Source: Tillandsia leiboldiana (taxonomy: Eukaryota; Streptophyta; Magnoliopsida; Poales; Bromeliaceae). Taken from it: a stretch of 64,000 bases of DNA. The position numbers were made by a program, and so were the translations under genes. Positions 32,214-41,792 of the stretch are shown one piece after another. Position 1 is the stretch's first letter. Each line of letters opens with the position of its first letter. The stretch lies in the NCBI GenBank assembly GCA_029204045.2, contig CM055071.1, positions 22,686,525 through 22,750,524 on the forward strand, written 5' to 3'. Below the pieces are notes generated by a model that saw only the letters and a program-made list of their open reading frames with translations, did not search any database and was not told where the DNA came from.

Positions 32214-33452
32214 ATTGCTTGTCATTTTAAAATCAAATTATTTCAAATGGACGTTAAGAGCGCATTTCTAAATGGGTTTTTAAATGAGGAAGTTTATGTG
32301 GCTCAACCGAAAGGTTTTGTAGACCATAAACAACCTAACCATGTTTTTCGTTTGAAAAAGGCTCTTTACGGTCTGAAACAAGCACCGCGAGCATGGTACG
32401 AAAGGTTGACAAAGCACCTTTTGGAGAAGGGCTACACTCGAGGGGGAGCTGATAGGACTCTCTTTGTGAAGCATTATCAAAGCAATTTCATTGTAGCACA
32501 AATCTATGCCGATGACATTGTATTTGGCGCAACAAGAGATAATGATGCTTCTAAATTCGCGGAGACCATGGAAAGCGAATTTGAGATGTCCATGATGGGC
32601 GAATTGACTTATTTCCTTGGATTGCAAATTAAACAAAATGATGAAGGTATTCACTTGAGTCAATCCAAGTATGCAATGGAGTTGGTTAAAAAGTTTGACC
32701 TTGAAAATTCGAAGGATTTTCTGACTCCAATGGGAACTAGCCACAAGGGACTTGGAAGTGAATCACAAAGTGAGAATGTAGACGAGAAACTGTATCGAAG
32801 TATGATTGGAAGTCTACTTTACCTCACGGCTAGTCGCCCGGATATATCTTTTGGTGTTGGGATCTGCGCGAGATATCAATCTGCACCAAAGGAGGTTCAC
32901 CTGAAAGCGGTGAAAAGGATCATCCGGTATATCAAAGGATCAATTAATTTCGGAATTTGGTATCCTATGGGAACAAGTTTGGATATTGTTGGATACTCAG
33001 ATGCCGATTGGGCAGGATCAGTGGATGATCGGAAAAGCACGAGTGGTGCAAGCTTCTATCTTGGCCATTGCCTTGTTGCATGGCACAGTAAAAAGCAGAA
33101 TTGCATAGCACTCTCGACTGCCGAAGCGGAATACATTTCAGCTGGAAGTTGTTCAACTCAACTCATTTGGATGAAAAGCGTACTGAGCGACTTCCGGATT
33201 TTAGCATCTTCGGTAACAATACTTTGTGACAACACAAGTGCAATTAACATTTCTAAAAACCCTGTGTTGCACTCTAGAACAAAACATATTGAACTTAGAT
33301 ATCATTTTCTTAGAGAGCTAGTTGAATCAAATACTCTTCAACTTTCATATATTTCAACTGAGGATCAATTAGCTGACATTCTAACAAAACCTTTGGATCA
33401 AAAACGTTTTATTCATTTGCGAAAAGCAATTGGAATGCTTTCCTTGAAATAA
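32214..33452 (+). pseudogene. CopA pol, second part: RT and RNase H
   Basis: The frame from 20762 resumes after the G5 duplication (ACHFKIKLFQMDVKSAFLNG). RT motifs follow: KKALYGLKQAPRAWY and the active site YADDIVFG near 32505. RNase H shows SDADWAGSVDDRKSTSG, LSTAEAEYIS and the end ADILTKPLDQKRF. It stops at 33452 with no internal stop. As a separate piece it has no start and cannot act. Together with 18873-20762 it would give a full-length copia Pol. Confidence 0.93.
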
Positions 33453-33820
33453 ACTTCTTTTTGAAACCTTTGCTTATGATAGGTTTTGTTTTTGTTTTTG
33501 TTTTGTTCATTATCTATGTTTGTACATAGGACATTAATTGAGCATAGATCATAATTGACTTTAATTGCATCTTTTCGCACATTTAGAAATTTATTATGCT
33601 TTTGCCATCATAATATTTCACTGTTGCAATGATCATTTATGTTAATTAAATCATCTTCTGAGTGATCAAAGTCAATTTCTCTCTCTCAATGATCTCTTGG
33701 TATAGTCATTATCTTATTTGACTGCTTAGTCGAGTATGAAATCGAGATCAATTTTTGGTTGAATACTTTATATCTTAAATAATTGATAGCCAATTGAGGG
33801 GGAGTCAAAGAAAAGTAAAA

Positions 33821-34058
33821 TGCTCAAAAGATGTGGAAAGAGTTACATCCCAATGAGGAGTGTGAAAACTACCACCACATGGAGGAAAGAGCTACCACCT
33901 CGGTCGTCCGAGTATTGTGTGCAGCTACCACATGTATACCAAGCATGGTTGTTCAATTTTTTGATTATGTAAAATGCATGTTGAAATACTTGACTCCGTC
34001 AAATTTCAAGGTTGGTATAAGGTGGGTTTTTAAAGAAAGATGCTCAAAGAGCCACTCT
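33821..34058 (+). other. Conserved non-coding block after pol (CopA copy)
   Basis: About 240 bp bounded by ATGCTCAAA direct repeats (near 33820 and 34040). It contains AAAGAGTTACATCC, three CTACCAC motifs, a hairpin CTCGG-TCGT-CCGAG (33899-33912), GGTTGGTATAAGGTGGG and AAAGAGCCAC. Copies are at 42611-42855, 47657-47901 and 52813-53048, including elements with no pol. A purine tract (GAGGGGGAG, about 33796) lies just upstream. The rest of 33453-34390 is AT-rich with no recognisable gene. Confidence 0.7.
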
Positions 34059-34392
34059 CTTCAACAGATTGTCTAGATACATTATCTACTATATTTGGAA
34101 TTTCAAACATCTATTGATCTTTGTATTTCATTTTCTTTACTGAATTGATGATTTGATAAAGGCATTACTCATAAGATCAAGTTAGATGTAATTGAAGGTG
34201 TTCAACTTTAAGGGATTTAATTTTTGTAAATTTTCGTTTCATTTTTGGATATTATTGATAGATTTGGCATAATCTAATTCTTGTTGTATGAAACGATGAT
34301 TTTTGTTTAAAGTTGATACACATTTGTGCTTACAATCTTTTTCTGGTTTTTCTTGAATTTCTCTGAAATTTTCTAACGAAAAAGTTGGAGCC

Positions 34393-34560
34393 GATCCGGA
34401 TCGGGCAAGATGATCCGGATCCCGAACGCAGGTATTCTTCTGCGGGCTGACGATCCGGATTGGACCTGCCGATCCGGATCCCGAACGCAGTTTCTCACTG
34501 CGGGTAGCCGATCCGGATCGCAAGCATGGTCTGATCCGGATCGCGGCTAGGGTTTTATAA
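34393..34560 (+). promoter_or_regulatory. Internal promoter-like array upstream of CopA ORF3
   Basis: Three dyads of GATCCGGATC (one half decayed to GATCCGGATT) start at 34393, 34452 and 34510, with CCGAACGCAG after the first two. Between dyads lie small hairpins, CGCAG/CTGCG. The array is followed directly by TTTTATAA (34553-34560). The same parts occur in the LTR in the same order: dyads, the last half ending GATCCGGATCGC, then TATA. This suggests a second promoter for ORF3. A copy is at 53383-53491 in CopC. Confidence 0.6.
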
Positions 34561-34677
34561 AGAACAAAAGGGTTTTGATTTCTTTTACTCCAATCTTTTG
34601 TTCCAAAGTTTCCAGAGCTTCTCTCTCTAGATTTCACCCTTCTTGGAAGCTTTCAAACTCAAGTTCTTCAACTCCAA

Positions 34678-35061
34678 GTAAGTTTTATTGATCAAAATCT
34701 CGGTTTTTCACCGTTTTTCTCTTTTCCTCCTCAAACGTGATGAAATTCTTTGATCAATTTTGTTTGTGGATGGTTTTTGATCAAATTTCTTTTGAAATAA
34801 GAACTCTGAGTAGATTAGTTTTGATTATATGCTAGGTATTCTCCTGATTAACGGGTTTTTAGGCTTCGATTTCTAAAATTTCGGTTTTAGGGCATATAAT
34901 AAGGATTTTCGAAAATCATGCAATTGATCTATTTTTAAAAGTCCTTTTGCAAAACTAATTTGATTCTTAGTCTCTCTACACGATAATGATTGTTTGGGTA
35001 CAATTTTTCAAATTTTTGAAAATTAACAATTTTTCATGTGTTTTTGAGTTATTGTTCACAG
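34678..35061 (+). other. Candidate intron in the ORF3 leader, CopA
   Basis: A perfect donor GTAAGT (34678) and an acceptor TTGTTCACAG (ending 35061) bound 384 AT-rich bases. ORF3 starts 30 bases after the acceptor. CopC has the matching GTAAGT at 53610 and CAG at 54003 in the same places, so the pair is kept in two diverged elements. Confidence 0.5.
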
Positions 35062-35090
35062 GATTTTAAAACTTTTAAGCACTTGCACCA

Positions 35091-35687
35091 ATGGCATTCG
35101 CTTGGATAATCTTCCTTTTGGTAGCAATGGTAGGACCTAGTGGGTCTTCTATAAAAAGAGAACAAGATGACTCAAATCAAGAAGAGACAAAGAAAGTCTA
35201 TCAAATTGATTCAGAATCAGATGAAGAAGACTGGGAAGAGATTTGTGAACAAGCACAAAAAGCTATTGACAAAGAAGATAGGTTGTACTTGAAGAACAAG
35301 AAGCTGATGAGATCGTCCTCAACAACAAAGCAGTACACTAGGCAAAAGAATTCGAGGGGAACTGGAATTCAGATTGATAGACCCCTCACCAGAGCTCGCT
35401 CTCTCACTAGAGAATCTCCATGGATTGAAGGTCAAGATGCACCGTCTGGTTCTATGCTACATCCTTCAACGTCCTGGAGACACACAGCAAAAGCGAATGT
35501 AGGGTCCTCACTTCGACAAGAACAGCGAAGATCGTCTGCTGAACAAGACAGCGTGTCTACAAATCTCAAACAGATTATCTCTGAGCAACATAAGATGAAA
35601 AGAAAGGTCTCCAGAATGTCAAAAATGCTTCAAGCGATTTTGAAGAAGTTGGATTGTACCAATCCCACTAGTTCTGATTCAGACTGA
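35091..35687 (+). CDS. CopA ORF3 (198 residues), Sirevirus extra ORF, shortened
   Basis: An intact frame from ATG 35091. It begins with a hydrophobic stretch (MAFAWIIFLLVAMVG) that could be a signal peptide or membrane anchor. Next are an acidic region (SDEEDWEE), a basic region (GTGIQIDRPLTRARSL) and a C-terminal amphipathic, coiled-coil-like segment ending SSDSD. The CopC counterpart has the same head and tail but about 280 more residues between them. CopA has therefore lost the middle domain without losing the frame. Sirevirus third ORFs have been called envelope-like. I see no clear envelope protein features beyond the hydrophobic N-terminus, and the function is unknown. Confidence 0.65.
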   Translation: MAFAWIIFLLVAMVGPSGSSIKREQDDSNQEETKKVYQIDSESDEEDWEEICEQAQKAIDKEDRLYLKNKKLMRSSSTTKQYTRQKNSRGTGIQIDRPLTRARSLTRESPWIEGQDAPSGSMLHPSTSWRHTAKANVGSSLRQEQRRSSAEQDSVSTNLKQIISEQHKMKRKVSRMSKMLQAILKKLDCTNPTSSDSD

Positions 35688-36403
35688 CTTAACCTTCTTT
35701 CTAATCTTTTTGTGCAAGAGTTCAGTTTTTTAGGACTTACTCTTAGTTCTAGTTCTTAAATTTCGGAACATTTTCTTTAAAATTTTTAACTCTCCTTCAA
35801 TTTTTGGTAATTTTGGCTTTGTTTGTGACAAAAAGGGGGAGAAAGTTTAGTAAGAACTTGAACAATGACGATGTGAAAACTGTGAAACTATGTGAATGTG
35901 TGAACATCGAGGTAAGTATAACCTCAGCTTAAAAGGTAAGTAGAACTTCAACTTTTGTTTTTCATTTGTTTGAATGCATGCCTCGACTAACTATTCAACT
36001 AACTATTTGGGCATGTAATATAACTAACAAGTTGATGTTGGACTAACACTTTGTGACATTTGGTTTTGATTGCATAGAAGATATGTTGGTTTTTGACTAT
36101 GATTCTCTTACATATCTGAATTCTCAAATGTCATGATGATCAGATAAACTCTATCTCTGTACTAGGTTTTGAATGCTAAATATTCTTGAGGTATCTAACG
36201 ATCTCTTTTTGTCAAGAATGATTTCTTTGTGCAGAGAGTACAGATGTCTAAGTCTAGAGTCTGTTTTAGGAGTTTATCTCATGTTTTTAAATTTTTGGAT
36301 CTCCATTGTAAATTTTTGTTGTATGGTGATAACAACAAAAATATCTTTTTGAATTTTCTTTAGTGGATCTGTGTTTTGTCACGAAACCGCCAAAGGGGGA
36401 GAT
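35688..36403 (+). other. CopA 3' non-coding region with repeated purine tracts
   Basis: No gene is seen. GACAAAAAGGGGGAGAAAG (about 35827-35845) is an internal copy of a polypurine tract. The tract used for priming, CCAAAGGGGGAGAT, ends at 36403 next to the LTR. Repeated tracts of this kind are known in Sireviruses. The matching region of CopC is 55483-56142. Confidence 0.7.
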
Positions 36404-37760
36404 TGTTACGGAATTTGAGTTGGCGTAGTTTCGTGAAAGTCTCAAGTCTTGAAGATTGAAGGTGAAGAAAGTTGGATCATTTAACTCAATCTCAAGAAAG
36501 AAGAATTCAAAAGGATCAGGTATGTTTAACTAAAGATTTTGTGTGATCCGAATACTTCTTGTAGTGTAGAAACACTTGGAAGAATCTTTCATTGCATAAA
36601 AATCAAAAACTGGACTTGGGACATGTTCAGGATCCGGATCAGGTTGTTCGATCCGGATCCCGAAGGTGGTTCGTTCATACACCAGTTCAATCCGGATCGT
36701 AGCCTCTCTTGATCCGGATCCCGAACACTGGGTTTACCATCTTCCTTGAACGATCCGGATCAGGCTTCGCAATCCGGATCCCGAACGTTGATGTTTGGTG
36801 AACTGTATGAACGATCCGGATCAAGCACTTCGATCCGGATCCCGAACCTTCGTTTTTCTGGAATTGCCTGACTCGTTATGACGATCCGGATCACAGCTAA
36901 TCCGATCCGGATCGCCGTCCGTAAAATTTCCAGAAATGTTAGGTTTTTGATTCTTATCTCCTTCCTAGGGTTTCTAACCTATAAATAGACCCTATGACTC
37001 TTTTTCTAGGGTTAATCCAAGGGAAGCCGATAATCCAGATAGCCGTCATTTTCATATATCATCTTATACGGCTCGAGATCCACATATAGAGAAGAAAGGA
37101 AATCATTAGAGAATACTCTATGTTTCTTCATCTATATTGATTAGTTTGATTCTAGGTTTTCATACTCACATCTTGAGTTGAATCAAACTAATGAATACTT
37201 AGATGGTATTTCCGATCTATCTTTGATCTAAGTATTCGGCGGATCATCACCACCAAAAACAACGATTTACCCCAAAAATCGGCGCGTGGATTCGCGTGTC
37301 CTTGTGGATTCAAGGTTCAACCGCTCTCGTGGATTCGGAGCGAGGCACGTTCGTGGATTCGAAGGGTGCTATTGGGTGAAGACCGTGGACTCAGTCGGAC
37401 GTCGTGGATTCGACGTTGGACGCCGTGGATTCGGCGTTGGGCGCAGATCGTGGATTCGAGAAGCGTCGCGGAGCGAGCGGAGAAGATCCTCTAGGAGCGT
37501 ATCGAAAAGGTTGAGTCATAAGTGTGTACGGTAAATCACCTTGTACGTGTTTTAATTCTAGTGGATTTCTGCCGTGTTATCGGTCCCGTGGTTTTTTACT
37601 CCGGTGATGGAGTTTTCCACGTAAAAATCTTGCGAGTTATTTTTATTTCCGCATTGGGTTTTTATCGCAACGATTTTTGAGTGTTTATACGTTTACACCT
37701 ATTCACCCCCCTCTAGGTGTTTTTTCCCCTATTTAGATCCTTATTACATATAACCCAACA
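36404..37760 (+). repeat. CopA 3' LTR
   Basis: It has the same length as the 5' LTR. The dyad array is at 36631-36913 with all five dyads recognisable, the TATA box at 36980 and the hairpin array at 37283-37465. In the sixth hairpin this copy reads ACGTCG/CGACGT, a perfect stem where the 5' LTR has a wobble. It is followed by the duplication GAGAC. Confidence 0.95.
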
Positions 37761-37765
37761 GAGAC

Positions 37766-38526
37766 TGCAGCTTTCGGCATCTTGAGTGGGATTTACTCGG
37801 ATTGTCGTCGATGGTTCAGAATTTTGACCACGAGTTTGGGCATCAGTATTATGATCGCCTTTCGAGCCAGCTTTCAGTCCCGTTCACCGACGGTTTGGCC
37901 ACCGTCAGGGTGTTCTTTACTAGATGAGAGATCGACTTCGACCCGTGGGTCCGTTGGGGTTATGATAGCATGTTGACGAATCAACAGTGGCATGAGATTG
38001 TATCTCTAGAGGATCCCTTTTGAGGGTAGCCTGCGGTTGAGTAGTCCACTCGGGTGGTTTGGATCTGGAAGTGACCGAGCGAAGACCCCAGCTTGTTGGA
38101 TTCTTTCCCCTTTTGGTTGATCGTGTTGGTGTGCTTCGGATCGCCTTGGTTAAGTGGATACTAGGGTGTGGTGTGGTGCGTCTAGCACTGGTTGTTATTT
38201 TCTTGTCCCCCAGTCTTTTGATGGAGCCCCTTTGGTATTTCACGTCTCAGCTCAGGAGTGATGTGCTTTTGGATCCCTCGCCCGTGATTGACTCGCCCCT
38301 TTTGAGATCTGTGAGTGTTTGGAGTTCGATGAACGCCCGTTGCGAATTCTGGCTCATGAGGTGAGGGAATTGCGCAATCGGGCCATGCTGTGTTGGTCAT
38401 TGTAGTTATTGAGGAGTAATCACGGGGAGTGAGTGGTGACTTAGGAGCTGGAGACGGGGATGTTTGAGTACCTACCCTTGATTTTGTGACACTTTTTGAG
38501 TTGTGTTAGTTTTGAGGATGAAACTT
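37766..38526 (+). pseudogene. G3 pol end remnant
   Basis: This joins onto 14304 once CopA and one GAGAC are removed. No long frame matches Pol, but the sequence tracks the left end of the G2 interior closely (for example AGAGGATCCCTTTTGA, TCGCCCGTGATTGACTCG, GAGGTGAGGGAATTGCGCAA). The last of these corresponds to the pre-chromodomain stretch (in G5: REVRELRSRAIPY). A purine tract CTTTTAGTGGGGGAATA (about 38527-38544) precedes the LTR. Confidence 0.75.
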
Positions 38527-38544
38527 TCTTTTAGTGGGGGAATA

Positions 38545-40369
38545 TGTGGTGAACCGGATCTCTGTAAGGCTTTTGTTGTGTGACCAGCAGCTTCTGGAGG
38601 CCTATGTGGCGCGTCGGCAGTGTTTGTGCACAATTTGGGCACTAGTGATGGACTTAGTGTGTGAAATGGATCACGAGAGTAGTCAAATGACCCCGTCGGA
38701 TGTTTAGAAGTGGTTTTGCGCGCAATGAGTATTAAAATTAGGCTCAGCGCGAAGTTTGGACAAAAGAACACCTTTCCGGATGCCTTCGGCAATTTTTAGA
38801 GTTGGAATTTGGCAAATCGGACAGCGGATTTGGATTCAGCGCGCGAAAACGATGAAAATGGACTATTCACTTCTATTTTTCGGTGTCCGGATGTCGCGCA
38901 CAGATTTCGAGGCAAGGGGTACTGTTCCGGCGCCGGCGGGCGGCGGCGGCGAGCAGCGGCGGAGCGCGGCGGCACGGGCTGGGGCAGGCGCGCGGGCGCG
39001 CGGGCAGGCGAGCGGTCCACGGGGCCGTCGTGCACCGGAGGGCAGGACACGTGGCGGGATAGGATTGGTCGGCGCAGCAGGCGCGGTCCACGGGGAAAAG
39101 CGCGGGTGTACGGTGGACCGAAGGGTGGACACATGGCGACCACTGGTCGGCCGGTCCACGTGCGTTCTGTCCACGGAGCGGGTGCAGCCGCCTCGGGGCG
39201 CGTGCCTGGCAGGGGACGCAGGCGGCGCTGGCAGCGCGCACGTGGACGCGGCAGCGGCGCGTTGACTGGGTGCGTGCCACGCGTCGGCTGTGCAGCGTGC
39301 CACGCGTCGAGCGGCGGTTGGCGAGTCCAACTGTCCGCTGTTTTGGCGCTGACGTGGCACACCCGGGACGTTTCGGGCTCTGGTTGGACGGGTCCATGCA
39401 CCCGGTCTTCGGAGCCCGAAAGTTTCGGGCGCCCGAAACCAGGGACACCATGGGTATTATTCCATTTGTTTTTCTCAGCCTATAAATAGGCCGAGAACTT
39501 CGGCCTGTAGCTCTTTCCCTGCTTGGAATATCGCAGTGCAACCTTCAGCCACTTTCTTCCTCGTCCAGAGCTGCTTCCACCTATGGATTTTCGGGATTTT
39601 ACGTGGCACGCTTTTCGAGATTCCATTTTCTTCGGCGCGGCGCGACGTTCCTTCGCCGGTGTTCCCTTTCGTCGCGTTTCGGTGCGCGAGCTCCCCCGTC
39701 CTACCCCGACCACCTTTTCAGGCGATTCTTATGCCATTGGATCGGCGACAGACAGGGCTACGATCTTGGTACTTCCATCTTCCCCTCGTTTCGTGCTTTT
39801 CGAGGAGTTTTTCCAAGCTTACTGTGACCCCTTTTTCTGTGTTTGAGACTTGGACAGCGGCTCGTTTCTTTTGCGATATCGCCGCGCTCGGACATCGGAT
39901 GGAGACGTGCCTGTACACTTTTTGCATCTACGCGTCGTGAGGATTATCGACGTATCTTTCTGGGATTTTTATGAGATTTGCCCAAAGGTATACTTTTCCC
40001 GTTCTTCTGTGCAATGTGATACAGTTGTGTATGTTGTGGAGTTTCGCGCTCATCGCGTTCTGGAATTTGTAACTCGGCCTCCGGGACTCGAATTTTGACG
40101 TGTAGGTACTCGTTTTGAAGGGCTCGACGCGACGATCGCGACAGTATTTTTGTTGGATTTTTCTGAGTTATTGCTGCAGGTGAAAAATCCGCATCTTTGG
40201 GACTATTTTTAGCAGGTGGTGTATACTTGGATATTTTGGAATAAAAGTGTAACCTTGGACCTTATTGTTGTACCCAGGAAGGTTCGCGAGTGTTTCTGAA
40301 CCTGTTGGAACTGGAGATAATGGTTTCCGGGTATTTTCAGCTGTTTGGAGCCGAGGCTTGCGCGACTTG
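38545..40369 (+). repeat. G3 3' LTR, first part
   Basis: It starts TGTGGTGAACCGG, as in G2, and is cut at 40369 by CopC (duplication ACTTG, 40365-40369). It contains a GC-rich stretch (38920-39420), a palindrome and TATA box (39422-39506), the conserved CGGCGCGGCGCGACG near 39634 and a T-rich 3' part. It resumes at 57461. Confidence 0.88.
39422..39506 (+). promoter_or_regulatory. G3 LTR core promoter: palindrome, TATA, hairpin
   Basis: GTTTCGGGCGCCCGAAAC (39422-39439) is a perfect 18-bp palindrome. TATAAATAG follows at 39481-39489. Overlapping its end is a perfect 7-bp hairpin, AGGCCGA-GAACT-TCGGCCT (39488-39506). G4 has the same three parts with different bases. Confidence 0.7.
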
Positions 40370-41712
40370 TGTTAAGGATTTTAGTTTTGGCGTATTTCGT
40401 GAAAGTGTTTAAGTCTTGAAGATTGAAGATGAAGAAGCTTGGATCATATACCTCAATCTCAAGAAAGAAAAATTCAAAAGGATTAGGTAAGTTTAACTAA
40501 ACAATATTGGTGATCTGAATACTTCTTATAATGTAGAAACACTTGGATGGATTTTTAATCGCATAAAAATCAAAAACTGGACATGTTATATGTTCAGGAT
40601 CCGGATCAGAGTACTACAGTCCGGACCCCGAACATAGGTTAGTTCATGCGCAAATCCAGTCCGGAACACATCTTGTTCAGTCCGGACCCCGAACGTTGAT
40701 TTTGCTGAAACTGCATGAACAGTCCGGACCGTGGGATTTCTGTCCGGACCCCGAACGTGGTTTTTGCAGAAACTGCATGAACAGTCCGGACCGTGGGATT
40801 TCAGTCCAGACCCCGAACGTTGTCTTTCTGGAAAAACTCTGTTTAATGACGATAGTCCGGATCGCATTATTTCAGTCCGGACTGTCGACCCGAAAATTTC
40901 CAGATAAGGTTAGTTTTTTTTTCTTATCCTCTTCCAATGGTTTCTAACCTATAAGTAAACCCTAATTCTATTCTTTAGGGCAGTCCACATATAAGTTTTA
41001 GACTCCGGGAAATGACGGAAAAATATTAACAGAGAAAAACTTATAAGATCCACATATAGAGAAGAAAGGAAATAACTAGATTTAATTCTATGTTTCTTCA
41101 TCTATATTAATTAATTTGATTCTAGGTTTTCATACTCAGATTTTGAGTAGAATCAAATTAATAAATACTTAGATGGCATTTTCGATCTATCTTTGATCTA
41201 AGTATTCGGCAGATCATCACCACCAACAAAACAACGATTTTCCTCAAAATCGGCGCGTGGATTCGCGTGGCCTTGTGGATTCAAGGTGCAACCGCTCTCG
41301 TGGATTCGGAGCGAGGTACGTTCGTGTGATCGAGACGTACTACCTGGTGGAGACCGTGGATTCGGTCAGACGTCGTGGATTCGGCGTTGGACGCAAATCG
41401 TGGATTCGAGGCGCGTTGCGGAGCGAGCAGAGAAGATCAACTCGGAGCGTATGGAAAAAGGTTGAGTCGCCTGTGAGTGCGTTATATCACCTTTGTACGT
41501 GTTATAATCTTAGTTGATTTCACCGTGTTATCGGTCCCGTGGTTTTTTACTCCTGTGATGGAGTTTTCCACCTAAAAATCTTGCGTGCTATTTTTCATTT
41601 CCGCATTGGGTTTTATTACGCAAAAATTTTTGAGTGTTTATCGTTTACACCTATTCACCCCCCTCTAGGTATTTATTCCCCCATTTAGATCCATATTAGA
41701 GTTAACCCAACA
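40370..41712 (+). repeat. CopC left LTR
   Basis: It starts TGTTAAGGATTTTAG and ends GTTAACCCAACA. The dyad array (40598-40884) uses AGTCCGGACC in place of GATCCGGATC, except in the first half. The TATA-like TATAAGTAA is at 40950. The hairpin array (41253-41414) includes GTACGT-TCG/CGA-G-ACGTAC with loop TGTGAT. It is followed by ACTTG and flank, not by a primer site, so it looks like a solo LTR on this side. Confidence 0.9.
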
Positions 41713-41792
41713 ACTTGTACCGAGGGTGCAGTTTAGGCAGATTTTGAATTGTGAGCGTCTACACTCTTCACCGACTTCGGCTTTACCTGCGG
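41713..41792 (+). repeat. 80-bp copy of the right-hand CopC flank
   Basis: Identical by eye to 57456-57535, the G3 LTR sequence right of CopC. It ends at TGCGG (41788-41792), a 5-bp microhomology with the B gag at 46834-46838, where the sequence switches to B. Confidence 0.92.

Larger units (their letters stand above)
14305..37760 (+). mobile_element. CopA: Sirevirus-type Ty1/copia element, interrupted twice
   Basis: Two 1357-bp LTRs (14305-15661 and 36404-37760) start TGTTACGG and end AACCCAACA. Both are bounded by the 5-bp duplication GAGAC (14300-14304 and 37761-37765). Between them are an initiator-Met primer site, gag, pol in copia order (protease, integrase, RT, RNase H), a conserved non-coding block, an internal promoter-like array, a candidate intron, a third ORF and repeated purine tracts. 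This layout fits the Sirevirus lineage. By eye the LTRs differ at about 15 positions (roughly 1.1%). Insertions at 15925-17109 and 20763-32208 split gag and RT. Confidence 0.95.

Noticed and set aside
33831..34076. Short open frame in the conserved block after pol
   Set aside because: The frame is not kept in the other three copies, and the conserved parts include a non-coding hairpin with compensatory change.
35091..35687. A retroviral-type envelope protein
   Set aside because: Apart from the hydrophobic N-terminus there is no second membrane segment, cleavage site or cysteine pattern. I kept it as a Sirevirus extra ORF of unknown function.
38756..39541. Long overlapping frames on both strands in the G3 LTR (also 58277-58988 in G4)
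   Set aside because: They lie in the GC-rich part of the LTRs, and no frame is shared between G3, G4 and G5.
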